NCBI GenBank assembly: GCA_001516045.1
Contig: LOEW01000072.1
Coordinates: 1 to 43,908 of the forward strand
Length of the DNA stretch: 43,908 bases
From: Desulfosporosinus sp. BRH_c37
GTDB taxonomy: Bacteria; Bacillota; Desulfitobacteriia; Desulfitobacteriales; Desulfitobacteriaceae
Direction: 5' to 3'
Every line of letters starts with the position of its first letter. Within the stretch, counting starts at the first letter, position 1. A program made the translations under genes and the position numbers. Under the pieces are notes generated by a model. That model was not told where the DNA came from. It made no database searches and worked only from the letters and a program-made list of their open reading frames with translations. Shown one piece after another: positions 33,092-42,306 of this stretch.

Positions 33092-35769
33092 CTCAAATAC
33101 CCCAACAACTTCAGAAACCCATCCAGTGTCTTAAGTGTAATGGTACGTTCGCTTTCCAGTACATTGATGGAGATAGCATATTTGTCCCAGAGGTTTTCAA
33201 CTACCTGAATCAGTCCACGCTTTTCTGCATTGAGGTAGCGGTTTAGTTCGTGGCGGGCTAAGTCATAGAGCTTTTTTAGAATGAGCCGACGGGCTTCTTC
33301 CTCTGTAAGCTTGCCGCCGATAGCATTGAGCATGCCATCGGTCTTGGCGAGGCGTGCTTCAAGTGCGACTTTATCCTTATTCAGGGCGGTGACCTTTTTC
33401 TTATCTTCCTTTTTCGTAGGATCGAGGTTGGCCAGTTGGGTATCCACCTGCCGAATCAGCTCCTGGCTTTCAGCCTTGAACTCGTCACCACCGAGACGTT
33501 TAAGCTGGAGTTTGAGTTCCAGTTCGTCTGTTTTAATCTTCTGTGCGGCCTTACTTTCCTTGATGCGTTTTTCGAGGGTGGAGATGGCCTTTTCCTGTGC
33601 TTGCAGGTTTTTCAATTCCTTGCGAGCCGATTCGCCTGTGCTTCTCTTGAGATCGTCAATCAGTTCTTTGAGGGTCTTTTTAATAACGGCAGCACTGACG
33701 GTCTCACCCTCTTCTGGCTCATAGGCAGCAACTTCTTGAGCTGTTTCCACTGCCTCGGCCAACTCGCTTTGCACTTCGCTAATCTGTGCTTCTAGCGTTT
33801 CAATCTCATCAGCCTCGGCCTGGAAAAACGCCGCAACGAGGTAGTCGTCAGGAATCAGGCTATGATGCCAACCTGTGGAGATGATGGTCTTGAGGTCAAA
33901 ACGGATTTGCTGCCACCAATTCACAAACACCCCCGCGCTCTTAAACTCATCGAGCACACGCAATTGGATCAGATTATTCTTGAGCGTGGCGAGCAGTTCC
34001 TTACGGACTTCGGGCATTTTCTCGCCTTCACGCAGCCCAGCAAAGACATCACGGGCCACTGCCCACCAGACTTCTAGGGCATCGTTGTGCGCAGTGAGCG
34101 TCAGCTGAAGTGCGGGGTCGGCTTCCAAAGTGGACTTAATTCTCGATTTGGAATCGATTCCCTCGCGGAAAGCAAGATAGCCAGGCCGATCGGACATTAA
34201 AAGCGTGTCAGGTTGCATGCCGAACCGGGAAAAATGTTCAGCACGGACTGAGACCTCGGCCTCAGGGATACCGCCGATTAAGTGCGCCTGCACATCTTCT
34301 GGCTCCGGTTCCGGAGTATTATCCACATAGCGGCGGATATTAAGGTTGTAATCGTGAGTCTCTACGATCTCTTTCTTACTAACCAGGCGGCTGTATTTAG
34401 GAATCTCCATTTTGTGGGTGAAGGTGTAATCAATCTTTTCAATGTCTTCAGGACGCAGTTTGTTCTGGGCTTTTCCTTCAGCATATTCGCGATCGGCATT
34501 GATGAAGAGCACTTTATCGCGCAAGGCATCGGGCTTATTCTTATTAGCCACGATCACGCAGGCAGGAATGCCCGTGCCATAAAACAGGCCAGGTGGCAAG
34601 CTGATGATAGCTTCAATACAATCGTCATTGATAAAGATCTCGCGGATGAGTTTCTCTTTACCCCCGCGGAAAAGCACTCCGTGGGGCATGATGGTTGCCA
34701 TATGACCGTTGAGTTTGAGGCTGGCAAGCATGTGCTGCACAAACATCAAATCTGCCTTTTTACCAGTTTCGGGACACCATTCACGGAAACGGCTCGGGAA
34801 TTTGAGCGTGGCGCGGCTGTAGTTTTGAGAGAAGGGTGGATTGGCTAACACGCGGTCAAACTTACGCACCTGACCTTTATCCTTATCCAGAATCTGTGGG
34901 TCTTCCAAGGTGTCCCCGTTCTCAATGTTGAAGCGGGTGATATTGTGGAGAATCATATTCATGTTGCAGATCGACCAAACAGTACCGTTGGAGTCTTGGC
35001 CATAGAGGGCGAGGTCGTTTGGATCTTGCCCTTGCTCTTCCACATATTGGTGAGACTGAATGAGAAAGCCGCCGGATCCAACAGTAGGGTCGTAAACTTC
35101 ATTGCCCGCCTCCGGTTTGGTGATCTGTACCAACAAACGCACCACTTCGGTAGGAGTGTAAAATTCGCCGCCTTTCTTGCCAGCGCTGTCAGCAAAATAT
35201 TTAATCAAATATTCGTAGGCTGCGCCGAGTAAGTCAGGGAACTCGAAATTATCATTGACCAGCACAAACTGAGGCTGGTTGAAGTTGTCGAGCAGGTCTT
35301 TCCACTTCTGATCCGGGATCTTGGTCTTACCTTTGACTGCATTGAAATCAATGTTATTTTTGAGTACTCCAGCCAGGGCATCGTTTTCCTCTTCGATGGC
35401 GGCAATCGCCTTGTTGAGCATGTTACCAATGTCGTGTTTCAGATCCTTTATCGCTGGAACCATTTCGCCTTTTTCGTCAGTCCATGACTCATTCCAGCGG
35501 GCACGGACAGGAACGAAGAAAGTCTCACCATAAGATGTTTTTTCTTCCAGCAGTTCCTGGATGAGGTCTGGTTGATCCTTAAGGTGTGCGAAGTCCGTCT
35601 TGCGCAGTTGTTCCCGCTTGTAATCGAACTCATCTGATAAACGCTTGAGAAACAACATACCAAAGATAAACTCTTTAAACTCCGAGGCGTCCATCTTGCC
35701 CCGTAGGATATCGGCGGACTTGAAGAGAAAGCCTTCGAGCTGGGAAAGGGTTATTTTTTCGTTAGACAA
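33088..35769 (-). CDS. hsdM: type I methyltransferase subunit M (HsdM) with long C-terminal extension
   Basis: The TTG start at 35769 has AAGGAGG seven bases upstream. The core shows motif I DPTVGSGG (227-234) and motif IV NPPF (310-313), the N6-adenine methylase signature, plus [13 protein letters not shown]. At 893 residues it is far longer than the usual 500; residues from about 640 are rich in glutamate, lysine and leucine ([49 protein letters not shown]) and should form coiled coil. Similar long HsdM proteins exist in some type I families. It protects host sites and forms the recognition complex with S. Confidence 0.93.
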   Translation of the reverse strand: MSNEKITLSQLEGFLFKSADILRGKMDASEFKEFIFGMLFLKRLSDEFDYKREQLRKTDFAHLKDQPDLIQELLEEKTSYGETFFVPVRARWNESWTDEKGEMVPAIKDLKHDIGNMLNKAIAAIEEENDALAGVLKNNIDFNAVKGKTKIPDQKWKDLLDNFNQPQFVLVNDNFEFPDLLGAAYEYLIKYFADSAGKKGGEFYTPTEVVRLLVQITKPEAGNEVYDPTVGSGGFLIQSHQYVEEQGQDPNDLALYGQDSNGTVWSICNMNMILHNITRFNIENGDTLEDPQILDKDKGQVRKFDRVLANPPFSQNYSRATLKFPSRFREWCPETGKKADLMFVQHMLASLKLNGHMATIMPHGVLFRGGKEKLIREIFINDDCIEAIISLPPGLFYGTGIPACVIVANKNKPDALRDKVLFINADREYAEGKAQNKLRPEDIEKIDYTFTHKMEIPKYSRLVSKKEIVETHDYNLNIRRYVDNTPEPEPEDVQAHLIGGIPEAEVSVRAEHFSRFGMQPDTLLMSDRPGYLAFREGIDSKSRIKSTLEADPALQLTLTAHNDALEVWWAVARDVFAGLREGEKMPEVRKELLATLKNNLIQLRVLDEFKSAGVFVNWWQQIRFDLKTIISTGWHHSLIPDDYLVAAFFQAEADEIETLEAQISEVQSELAEAVETAQEVAAYEPEEGETVSAAVIKKTLKELIDDLKRSTGESARKELKNLQAQEKAISTLEKRIKESKAAQKIKTDELELKLQLKRLGGDEFKAESQELIRQVDTQLANLDPTKKEDKKKVTALNKDKVALEARLAKTDGMLNAIGGKLTEEEARRLILKKLYDLARHELNRYLNAEKRGLIQVVENLWDKYAISINVLESERTITLKTLDGFLKLLGYLR

Positions 35770-35905
35770 TTGTTTTCCTCCTTGTATGTCAAATTTCTCT
35801 TAACTAGTTTCTAACGTTGAGTCTTGAGTGACCGGGTCATGTATGTTCGCATTTTTTCTTGTCTGTGTTTACTCTAGTCTACAATGTGCCTGAGACAATA
35901 ATTTG

Positions 35906-36757
35906 TTAAGCTGATGCTTTAAGCGGGTTTCCTAAACCCAAATCCAACAGGATATCCCCACTTCGGTCCCAAAAGACCTTAACTAGCTGACGACAACTAA
36001 GGTTTATTACCTCACCTTCACTTAAACCTGCCAGGCATAAGGACTTAGACCGCCGTAAGGTGATCCGATTATTATATAGAAGTTGAGCTACTCTCTGAAT
36101 TTCCTCATAGAGCGCTAAGACATCACTCTCTGGGTTTGAAATCTCTAATAGCCGCTCCTTGACAAACTTCCACTGACAAGTTGGTGAAGTATCATTAGCC
36201 CATAGAGCTCGCATCACGGTCTCAAACCACGCCCGATAATACTTACTACTCATTCCTAATTGGATTTTGTTTTCCCCATGACCGTCACAAGAGTAATGGG
36301 TGTTTATGCCTATCGCAGAAATGGTCTTTACGAGCCTCGACACAAAAGGATCTAATAGGTATAAGGGAATTTTCTGACCATGCTGTCTGCGTTGAAAGTT
36401 AGCCCAATCATCAAAGCTATAGCCGAATCCTTCGCATCCATCGTGTTTGAGAAAAAAATCAACTAACGCCTCTGTACTACATTCTCCACTAATTGTTATA
36501 TTCCTTTCATTAACTTGACCTATACCTGTTTGCCGGAGTAGTTGGTCTAGAAAATCGTTATCAGCCAAATCCCCCGCTACTTTGAGATAAGAATTATCGC
36601 TCAAAAATATCTTTCCATCTCGCTGTTCAAGCAAGAATCCCCGAGCCTCTAGTACCAATATTAATCGCTGGCGAAAAGACAGGTTCGAGGGAGCAATCTT
36701 TTCTATAAATGCAATAGCAAATTGTTTCTGTAAAGTCTTACTTTCAACACTAGCCAC
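35906..36757 (-). CDS. uncharacterised 283-residue protein with SCDGHG motif
   Basis: I do not recognise this protein with confidence. The first third is helical (LSFRQRLILVLEARGFLLEQRDGKIFLS). Around residues 165-185 lies SAIGINTHYSCDGHGENKIQLG, where cysteine, aspartate and histidine in SCDGHG look like a catalytic or metal site. Further C-terminal are YNNRITLRRSKSLCLAGLSEGEVINLS and a conserved-looking VFWDRSGDIL. There is no signal peptide or membrane segment. It is a single gene between the type I operon (137 bases downstream) and the MazF-HsdS-HsdM-like operon (162 bases upstream), with no clear ribosome site. It may be an accessory to either. Confidence 0.6.
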   Translation of the reverse strand: MASVESKTLQKQFAIAFIEKIAPSNLSFRQRLILVLEARGFLLEQRDGKIFLSDNSYLKVAGDLADNDFLDQLLRQTGIGQVNERNITISGECSTEALVDFFLKHDGCEGFGYSFDDWANFQRRQHGQKIPLYLLDPFVSRLVKTISAIGINTHYSCDGHGENKIQLGMSSKYYRAWFETVMRALWANDTSPTCQWKFVKERLLEISNPESDVLALYEEIQRVAQLLYNNRITLRRSKSLCLAGLSEGEVINLSCRQLVKVFWDRSGDILLDLGLGNPLKASA

Positions 36758-36919
36758 ATCACATCACCCTCCACTTTAAACTTTGATTTTTAGTAACGCC
36801 CTACTATAATAATTCAAACCATCTCACAATTAGTTGAATATCTCCTTAAAAAATATTTATTGATTATAGTAGGTGCCTAGTCGCTTTTCTCAATCACTCT
36901 GTAGACACTTTAAACCTTA

Positions 36920-38347
36920 TTAATCCTCCTGCATTTTTGCTAATACTTCGATAAACCTACTATTTAAGTGCAGTAACTTATTCTGAAGAACCTCGTTATT
37001 CTTTAGCAGTGGGGTAAGATCCTGAACCTCAAGTGTTTCGCTTAGTGATTGTTGTAAATACACTCCTGGACATAGATTACTACCATTTTCAATAATCTCA
37101 GCTCTATCTACTAAACGGGATAGACCTTCAACTTCTTTGCGTTCACTCATAAGTTTGTTAATGACAACTAATCCCGCTTCCGTGATACTGGTACCAACGC
37201 GACTGATTCGTTCAACATAGTCCTTCGCCCCATCCCTAGCAAGATCAAGAAAATAGACGTCATTATTCGCACGATTCTTTTTGAAAACAACCAACGCTGT
37301 TTTGATGTTTGTGCCTGCAACTATTCCTGAGGGTAGCTCAATAATCGCATCAATATAATTGTCCTCGATCATTTGTGTACGGATCTTTTCTTCCATTCCG
37401 CTTCTAAATAATGATCCCATAGGCATCTGAAGAATACCTATACCATTCTCATTCAGCGAAGCCAACAGATGTCTGGCAAAAACTAAATCACCAGTCAACT
37501 TATATGCCAATCCATATTCAAACGCATTTGCTTGTTGTCCACTTTGAATCATCGCATCTTCAATAGAGCGTCTAACTCCGAATGGTGGAGCAGATATTAC
37601 TCTGTCAAACGTTAAGTTCTCCTCTCCACCCATCATCGTTAACGGATTAGATATTGAATCATCGCAGCGCACTTCAGCACCTGAGTTTCCACTCATAGTC
37701 AGCAGCATTATTGATAATGCCGCACATACTTTTGTAATGTCTTGGGCCGCTACTACAACATCTTTGTCCTTAGACGCCTCTGATAACGAAATGCCATAGC
37801 CTGCCGCAAAGTCATATAGTGACATTCCATTTTTTATATCCGCTATTTCGGCCATCAGCCTCGATAAATTTACGTCTGAAATAAACTCACCAGCAAACCT
37901 TAATTCCTTTTTTGATTGCATCGAAATATAACTAACAAGAGAGTGGTAAGCTGAATGGTTGCCTTCTTCGGCTTTAAGGTCAAGAGAATTTATCGCTTGC
38001 AAGATTTCTGTCGTTTGACGATTAAACTTTTTCAAATCTAAGCCATCAGCAAAGCTTTCTAAGATTCCATAGTTAAACCCTAACTGTTTCTCAATAGACG
38101 AAACGTGTGAAACTAGTTCGGCATGTTCAATCTTCTCTCCAAACAAGAGAACCAGGTAATCGAAGTTGTATTTTTCTTCATATTTAAGTTTAAGGTCTTC
38201 TTTATTATCAGATACATACTTTAAGAATACAAAGAAAGTCAGGGCAGCTACAGGATTATCGTTTGATGCGTTTCTCATATCCCACTTGCGTAATTCTCTA
38301 TAGGCAAAGTCAAGCACACTCATTATTTCTTCATTATTCTTGGTCAT
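36920..38347 (-). CDS. HsdM-like N6-DNA methylase family protein with degenerate catalytic motif
   Basis: The 475 residues follow the HsdM plan: an N-terminal helical bundle, FAGEFISDVNLSRLMAEI in place of GEFYTP, a motif I region (YDFAAGYGISLSEA, 178-191) and motif IV (VISAPPFGVRR). Motif IV has alanine 253 where the catalytic asparagine or aspartate of [NDS]PP[YFW] belongs, and motif I lacks the usual GSGG, so methyl transfer is doubtful. Other HsdM parts are kept, for example ILQMPMGSLFRSGMEEKIR and IDAIIELPSGIVAGTNIKTALVV. The ATG at 38347 lies inside the end of the S-like gene, with AAGGAGG nine bases upstream. It may form a DNA-binding complex with the S-like protein. Confidence 0.82.
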   Translation of the reverse strand: MTKNNEEIMSVLDFAYRELRKWDMRNASNDNPVAALTFFVFLKYVSDNKEDLKLKYEEKYNFDYLVLLFGEKIEHAELVSHVSSIEKQLGFNYGILESFADGLDLKKFNRQTTEILQAINSLDLKAEEGNHSAYHSLVSYISMQSKKELRFAGEFISDVNLSRLMAEIADIKNGMSLYDFAAGYGISLSEASKDKDVVVAAQDITKVCAALSIMLLTMSGNSGAEVRCDDSISNPLTMMGGEENLTFDRVISAPPFGVRRSIEDAMIQSGQQANAFEYGLAYKLTGDLVFARHLLASLNENGIGILQMPMGSLFRSGMEEKIRTQMIEDNYIDAIIELPSGIVAGTNIKTALVVFKKNRANNDVYFLDLARDGAKDYVERISRVGTSITEAGLVVINKLMSERKEVEGLSRLVDRAEIIENGSNLCPGVYLQQSLSETLEVQDLTPLLKNNEVLQNKLLHLNSRFIEVLAKMQED

Positions 38348-38939
38348 TTTCTTGAGCCTCCTTTACTGCATTCAAAATCAAACTGTTTATTAGAGCTTGT
38401 TCGTTGTCTAACATCTCTCTCAGTACATCCTGCTTTTGGCAACTCAAGCTATATGCTTCGCCAAGAGATTTTTGTTTCACTAATGAAACATTAGGTATTT
38501 CTAAATCTTTAACATCGCTAAGTTTTATCATTGGCATTGTTGTCCCCGCTACCTTTGATTTGAGCATTTCTCGAACGTATTCAGTGTTAAGATATGCTGT
38601 AATAAACTTGGCATCTACTTTATCTACATGCACACCTCGGATAACACTACAAAATGATGGAACTACTAAACCCTCGTCATCCTTTTCAATGTAAGCCGCA
38701 TCATACGGCGTAGAAAGTTTAATAACAATATCTCCTTCACTCGTAAAACGATCTGGGTCAACAGCTTTCTTAAGTTTAACCGTTCCAAGATCCGCATGTG
38801 TTACTCTGCCACCCGTTATTGCTTTTGGTACTAAAACTTTTCGTTCTTCTAGTACTTCATCTCCGACCTCTTCCTTCGCCTCTACCCTTGAAATTATCTG
38901 CCCGGAATAGATCTTCTCTGATATGTCTACAATTTTCAT
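38334..38939 (-). CDS. half-length HsdS-like specificity protein, one target-recognition domain
   Basis: The ATG at 38939 with GGAGG six bases upstream gives 201 residues; the frame opens at 38999 inside the toxin gene but has no site there. One recognition domain (GGRVTHADLGTVKLKKAVDPDRFTSEGDIVIKLSTPYDAAYIEKDDEGLVVPSFCSVIRG) is followed by a single conserved helix (LVKQKSLGEAYSLSCQKQDVLREMLDNEQALINSLI). Complete HsdS proteins have two of each, so this could act as a dimer, as in half-S proteins, reading a palindromic site. It is coupled with the HsdM-like gene (14-base overlap). No HsdR is encoded with it. Confidence 0.78.
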   Translation of the reverse strand: MKIVDISEKIYSGQIISRVEAKEEVGDEVLEERKVLVPKAITGGRVTHADLGTVKLKKAVDPDRFTSEGDIVIKLSTPYDAAYIEKDDEGLVVPSFCSVIRGVHVDKVDAKFITAYLNTEYVREMLKSKVAGTTMPMIKLSDVKDLEIPNVSLVKQKSLGEAYSLSCQKQDVLREMLDNEQALINSLILNAVKEAQENDQE

Positions 38940-38988
38940 AGTTTTGGCCTCCATTCTTTTTAATTCATAACAACTATTTGTTATGTAA

Positions 38989-39336
38989 TTACGAAGCATT
39001 CAAAGCTAGCTGTATGCCTATCGCTCTGTTTATTTCATTCATTTTTGAAGTCCTAGCCAATGAACAAACCTTCTCAATCAAGTTAACTTTATCAAAAGCT
39101 GTGATTTGTTCTACCAGCGCAATACTCTTTTCAGCTAATCCATAACCTAGAATTGTGACGTGTGTTGGTAAGTTTCTCTTTGTCTCGCTAGTAGTAAGTG
39201 GTATCACGGTAATAATCGGACTATAATAGTTTGCTTTGTTATTACTTACAATTAGTACCGGTCGTAAGCCTTGTTGAACTCTACTGCTTCGGTTTTCTGG
39301 CAGTCTCGCATAATAGACATCTCCATATTCACACAT
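38989..39336 (-). CDS. MazF/PemK-like endoribonuclease toxin without a MazE
   Basis: The 115 residues fit MazF throughout: YGDVYYARLP, GLRPVLIVSNN with R25, IPLTTSETKRNLPTHV with T48, and ALVEQITAFDKVNLI. R25 and T48 correspond to the catalytic arginine and threonine of B. subtilis MazF, so the protein should cut RNA. The ATG at 39336 has GAGGGATG upstream and a good promoter lies 85 bases further up. MazF toxins are normally preceded by a MazE antitoxin gene, but none occurs upstream; the next genes downstream are the S-like and M-like genes. Control by that complex is an inference. Confidence 0.88.
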   Translation of the reverse strand: MCEYGDVYYARLPENRSSRVQQGLRPVLIVSNNKANYYSPIITVIPLTTSETKRNLPTHVTILGYGLAEKSIALVEQITAFDKVNLIEKVCSLARTSKMNEINRAIGIQLALNAS

Positions 39337-39420
39337 CGTTCATCCCTCTTTCCATTACATCACTTGATTAGTATTTCGATTTACGTTTTGTTATATTTTA
39401 TAAGTACACTTCTATTTGTA

Positions 39421-39449
39421 TTATGGCTTATCATCCTCCGTCTGTCAAT
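39421..39449 (-). promoter_or_regulatory. sigma-A type promoter of the MazF operon
   Basis: TTGACA at 39449-39444 and CATAAT at 39426-39421 on the minus strand are exactly 17 bases apart, about 85 bases before the MazF start. The pair is the best promoter seen in the window and reads into the three-gene operon. Confidence 0.8.
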
Positions 39450-39629
39450 ACTATATCAGTAATTTTTTGATATATTTATTAAGTACATTATATGGATGAA
39501 TATTTTGGTGTAGAAGCTTTACCAATTGGTGGCCCTCAGAGAATATTATTCACGCAGGGGAAATCAGCCTTGTTTTAACACACTTAGCTTATTTATGGAA
39601 GGCGAGAGGAGAAATCCTTCTTTACCACT

Positions 39630-39709
39630 TGACACTGAATTTGTTTACCAATAGTGACAGTGAAAAAGTTTTCCACATTTGCCAGTTCTGACAATGAAAT
39701 TGTTTACCA
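39630..39709. repeat. IS21-type terminal repeats, three 21-base copies
   Basis: The motif TGACA-n-TGAA...TTTACCA occurs at 39630-39650, 39655-39675 and 39689-39709, the second with TTTTCCA. Series of such repeats (TGGTAAAC...TGTCA on the other strand) mark the ends of IS21-family elements. No istA or istB frame is nearby, so this looks like an orphan end. Similarity to a binding-site array cannot be excluded. Confidence 0.6.
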
Positions 39710-39905
39710 CTTAAGCCCATAGTTTAGAGAAACACCGATGATTGTATTTAGGCATTAGCTTATTCAGTTCCTGATCATCTTCCTTATCTGCTCATAAAGG
39801 TCTTGTTCAGTATAAGTGTGTTTGCAATTCCGTTATCCGCCGATGCTCAACAAGCACTGCCACCTACGTCGGCGCGCCCTCCAAGCTGAGGTAACTTTGG
39901 ATATC

Positions 39906-40302
39906 TATTTTGCTAAATCTCTGGGCGCTTAATGCTGCAGCAAACATAACAGCGAATAAAAAGACAGAGCTGCCTGTCCTTTTGCTTGAATGATAAGCGG
40001 CAGCACAGTTCTCTCGGGCATGCGCTGTCGGTCCTGGCCGCTCGTGCCTGCGTCACCGCATGTCGAGGACATGCCTGCTAATAATACTACCTGAACCATG
40101 AGCGGCAGCCTGGTCCTCTTGGGCGTTCGCTACAGGTTGCTAAGGTACGCTGTTTTACTTGCTCGATCTCTGGCCGCTTCATAATACTGAGCAACAAAAA
40201 CAGCGATCTAAAAGGACAGAGCTGCTAGTCATTCTGCTTGAACTATAAGCCAGCAGCACAGTCCTCTCGCGGATGCGTTTCGGGTCCTGCCCTGCCGCCG
40301 CT
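39906..40302. repeat. imperfect direct repeats of about 140-150 bases
   Basis: Copy A (39906-40042) and copy B (40152-40302) share, in order, ATCTCTGG.CGCTT, AACAGCGA, GACAGAGCTGC, TTGAA..ATAAGC, GCAGCACAGT.CTCTCG and GGTCCTG. A shorter third copy (about 40090-40135) has CTGAACCATGAGCGGCAG. The copies contain short inverted segments and could fold. Confidence 0.65.
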
Positions 40303-41348
40303 CAGTGGATCTCCCCTCGTAACCTCGGGGAGCTAACTGAGCTCAGCGCGCCGTTATCCTGCCGTAAAAGTTGGGTCCGCCGTTTCGGGTCCTGGCCCTG
40401 CCGCTCCGAAGTCACCCCTCATTGCCTCGGGCTGCCTCCGGAGCTTGGCTCGCCGACTTGGGTCCAGGCTTATCTCCTGATAAGAGTCACCCCTCGTAGC
40501 CTCAGGTTGCCTCTCATCCTTGGCGCGTGGTTTGTGGTCTTACCCCGCTCCCAGCGGGGAGTTCCCTCCTCGAAGTCCCTGACCCTCCTAAGTCGGGATC
40601 CGTGCCTTACTGCGTCGAGAACGCCCCGCTCGGACGAAGTTGCATGAAGGCCTGAGCGTGGCCTACATGCCGAAAGCTCAGATTCGGGCCCGTGGGTTTG
40701 GGGCTTGGCCCGCCGCTCATTGTTATAGCTCCGGCTGACAATGAGCAGACCTTGTCGCTTATCATGTGCCATTTCTCACACTGCTTTGTGTGCATCCTCG
40801 GCATCGAGGGCAAGTCCCATACGTGCTCGGGTACCTCCTTGCTCTACATACTCTTGTCGCCGGCGTCATTCCCCTCCGCTTAGCATCCCTGCTAGTACCG
40901 CTCAGGCTTGCATCAATGGTTACTTACGATTTGGCTGCCATTTATTCATCTGCTCGGTCTTCCTATTATTAATCTTCTAAGAACTGAACATCTATTAATA
41001 CTACATGTAATTGTTCATAAAACCTAGGCATAGTGTAGGCCGTTGTTCTCTCATCCTGCCTTTAGGCACTTCTTTGGGTCGCTGGACGGACCATGCCTCA
41101 CGCACGGGAAAGTGCGGTTGCCAGCGGGCTCGGCCTGCGGGCCATCCGTCCCCGAATTCCCGCTTACGCTGGTCATACGCGGCCGGGGCCGAGAGCCGCG
41201 AATTCTCTCCTGCGTCGCTCATACGCGGACGGGAACAAATCCGACATGGTTGCTTTATCCTGCCTATGAGCTGGTTTGTCGTTACTGGGTCCTGTCCTGG
41301 TCTCCGCTCAAGTATATCTGCCTTCGTAGCCTCGGGGAGCTAACTTAA
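40282..41348. repeat. block of about 60 bases repeated four times
   Basis: A unit that starts GGGTCC, contains a CCGCTC-like and CCCCTCGTAGCCTC core, and ends GGGGAGCTAACT or similar occurs at 40282-40342, 40387-40447, 40460-40519 and 41287-41348. The first and last copies are the closest pair. Copies are diverged, so the family is probably old. Confidence 0.6.
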
Positions 41349-41755
41349 GCTTAGTATTCTTTCTTGGGGACTGGTCGCTCGGCGCTAGCCAGCAGAACAT
41401 CCATCGTTGTGACGAGAATGTCCTGCGGACTCCAGCTTTTTGGCGTTGTCATCGTGTCCATGTGGCAGCAGCGAGCATATCCTCAGACCTTGCACTCCTG
41501 CGGTATCCCTCGTACTTCACGGACACTTCCCGACTACAGCTGTAAAATGCAGTAAAAATAGAACAGATAAAGTAGTGCGTGTCAATTACGAAAACTTTTC
41601 CGAAGGTAATACTTTTCGTAACTTGACAAGCTGATCGCACCAGTAAGCTGGAGTAAAAGAGGGACTTTATCTTCCGCAGAAGAATAAGTTCCTCCTGGCA
41701 AGAGCCGAGCGTTCGGCCGCTGCTTCAGCTGTGGGGTACGTGACTGTTGGTCAAG

Positions 41756-41823
41756 CAATGCAGGCCCGAGCGACCAGGACCGACTGTGCATTCACAACAG
41801 GACTGTGCTGCCGCTCATAATTC
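41756..41823 (-). repeat. inverted copy of the 140-base repeat
   Basis: Read on the minus strand it carries GAATTATGAGCGGCAGCAC, then AGTCCT and CGGTCCTGGTCGCTCG, which matches the right half of copy A (39988-40042). It abuts the integrase remnant. Confidence 0.62.
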
Positions 41824-41847
41824 ACTCAGAATCCGCTCGTCCACTTT

Positions 41848-42069
41848 TTGATCAGGTTTTATGACCTCAGACATTATCACGCGTCTTGGTTATATGCTCG
41901 TAGCATTCCAGATCAGTACGCAGCCCAAAGATTAGGACACGAAATAGCAATTCTTAAATCTATTTACCAGCATCTTGGACTAGATAAACAACTTGAGATA
42001 GATGACAGCATCAGGAATATGCACAAAGAAAAAGACATAAAAAAAGAGACCCGTCTAACTTCAGATTAG
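41848..42069 (+). pseudogene. tyrosine recombinase (phage integrase) C-terminal fragment
   Basis: Only the catalytic end of a tyrosine recombinase is left: RFYDLRHYHASW with the active arginine and histidine, RLGHEIAILKSIYQHL with the LGH motif and the nucleophilic tyrosine. About 300 residues that should precede it are absent, and the upstream frame runs into the dispersed repeat. The fragment ends 82 bases from the 3' end of a tRNA gene, the standard place of an island integrase. The TTG at 41848 has no ribosome site and is not a real start. Confidence 0.82.
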
Positions 42070-42076
42070 ACGAGTC
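42048..42076 (-). terminator. terminator downstream of tRNA-Pro
   Basis: On the minus strand GACTCGTCTAA pairs with TTAGACGGGTC (one G-T pair) with a 7-base loop, followed by TCTTTTTTTA. It overlaps the end of the integrase fragment and would stop tRNA transcription. Confidence 0.82.
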
Positions 42077-42151
42077 ACTATGTTTGAAAAGGTATGTTGG
42101 CCATTTCGTTTTCTTATGCCAAACTGAAAACCCTACGACCGTTGATTTTAC

Positions 42152-42228
42152 TGGTCGGAGCGACATGATTCGAACATGCGACCTCTACCACCCCAAGGTA
42201 GCGCTCTGCCAAACTGAGCCACGCCCCG
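42152..42228 (-). tRNA. tRNA-Pro (anticodon GGG)
   Basis: The 77-base gene folds as a complete cloverleaf. The acceptor stem CGGGGCG/CGCTCCG has one G-T pair and CCA is encoded. The D arm contains GCTCAGTTTGGCAGAGC, the anticodon arm is CTACC-TTGGGGT-GGTAG with GGG at positions 34-36, and the T loop is TTCGAAT. Its 3' end faces the accessory region, as expected for an island integration site. Confidence 0.95.
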
Positions 42229-42306
42229 ACTTAATTCCCCCACCTCACGATGAAGGCTTTTAAATGATAACATATTCAGCCTTGCAACGCAACCCCAGGT
42301 TTGGCA

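Larger units (their letters stand above)
39710..41847. other. 2.1-kb gene-less, GC-rich repeat region
   Basis: The region is much richer in GC than the flanks from about 39.8 kb on. Frames here are short, in all registers and without ribosome sites, and I recognise no protein or stable RNA. It is made largely of the dispersed repeats listed separately. It separates the MazF operon from the integrase remnant. Confidence 0.7.

Noticed and set aside
32454..35533. Many plus-strand frames opposite hsdM and hsdS
   Set aside because: They are antisense shadows of genes with clear domain support.
36920..39336. Interpreting the MazF-HsdS-HsdM-like genes as a second complete type I R-M system, BREX or DISARM
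   Set aside because: No HsdR, PglZ, BrxC or DrmA/B genes, and the methylase motif is degenerate.
40273..40980. Possible rRNA or other large stable RNA in the GC-rich block
   Set aside because: No conserved rRNA core sequence is recognisable; the region is repeats.
40273..41348. Several plus-strand frames of 60-124 codons in the GC-rich block
   Set aside because: Low stop frequency is expected from high GC; the frames have repeated low-complexity residues and no ribosome sites.
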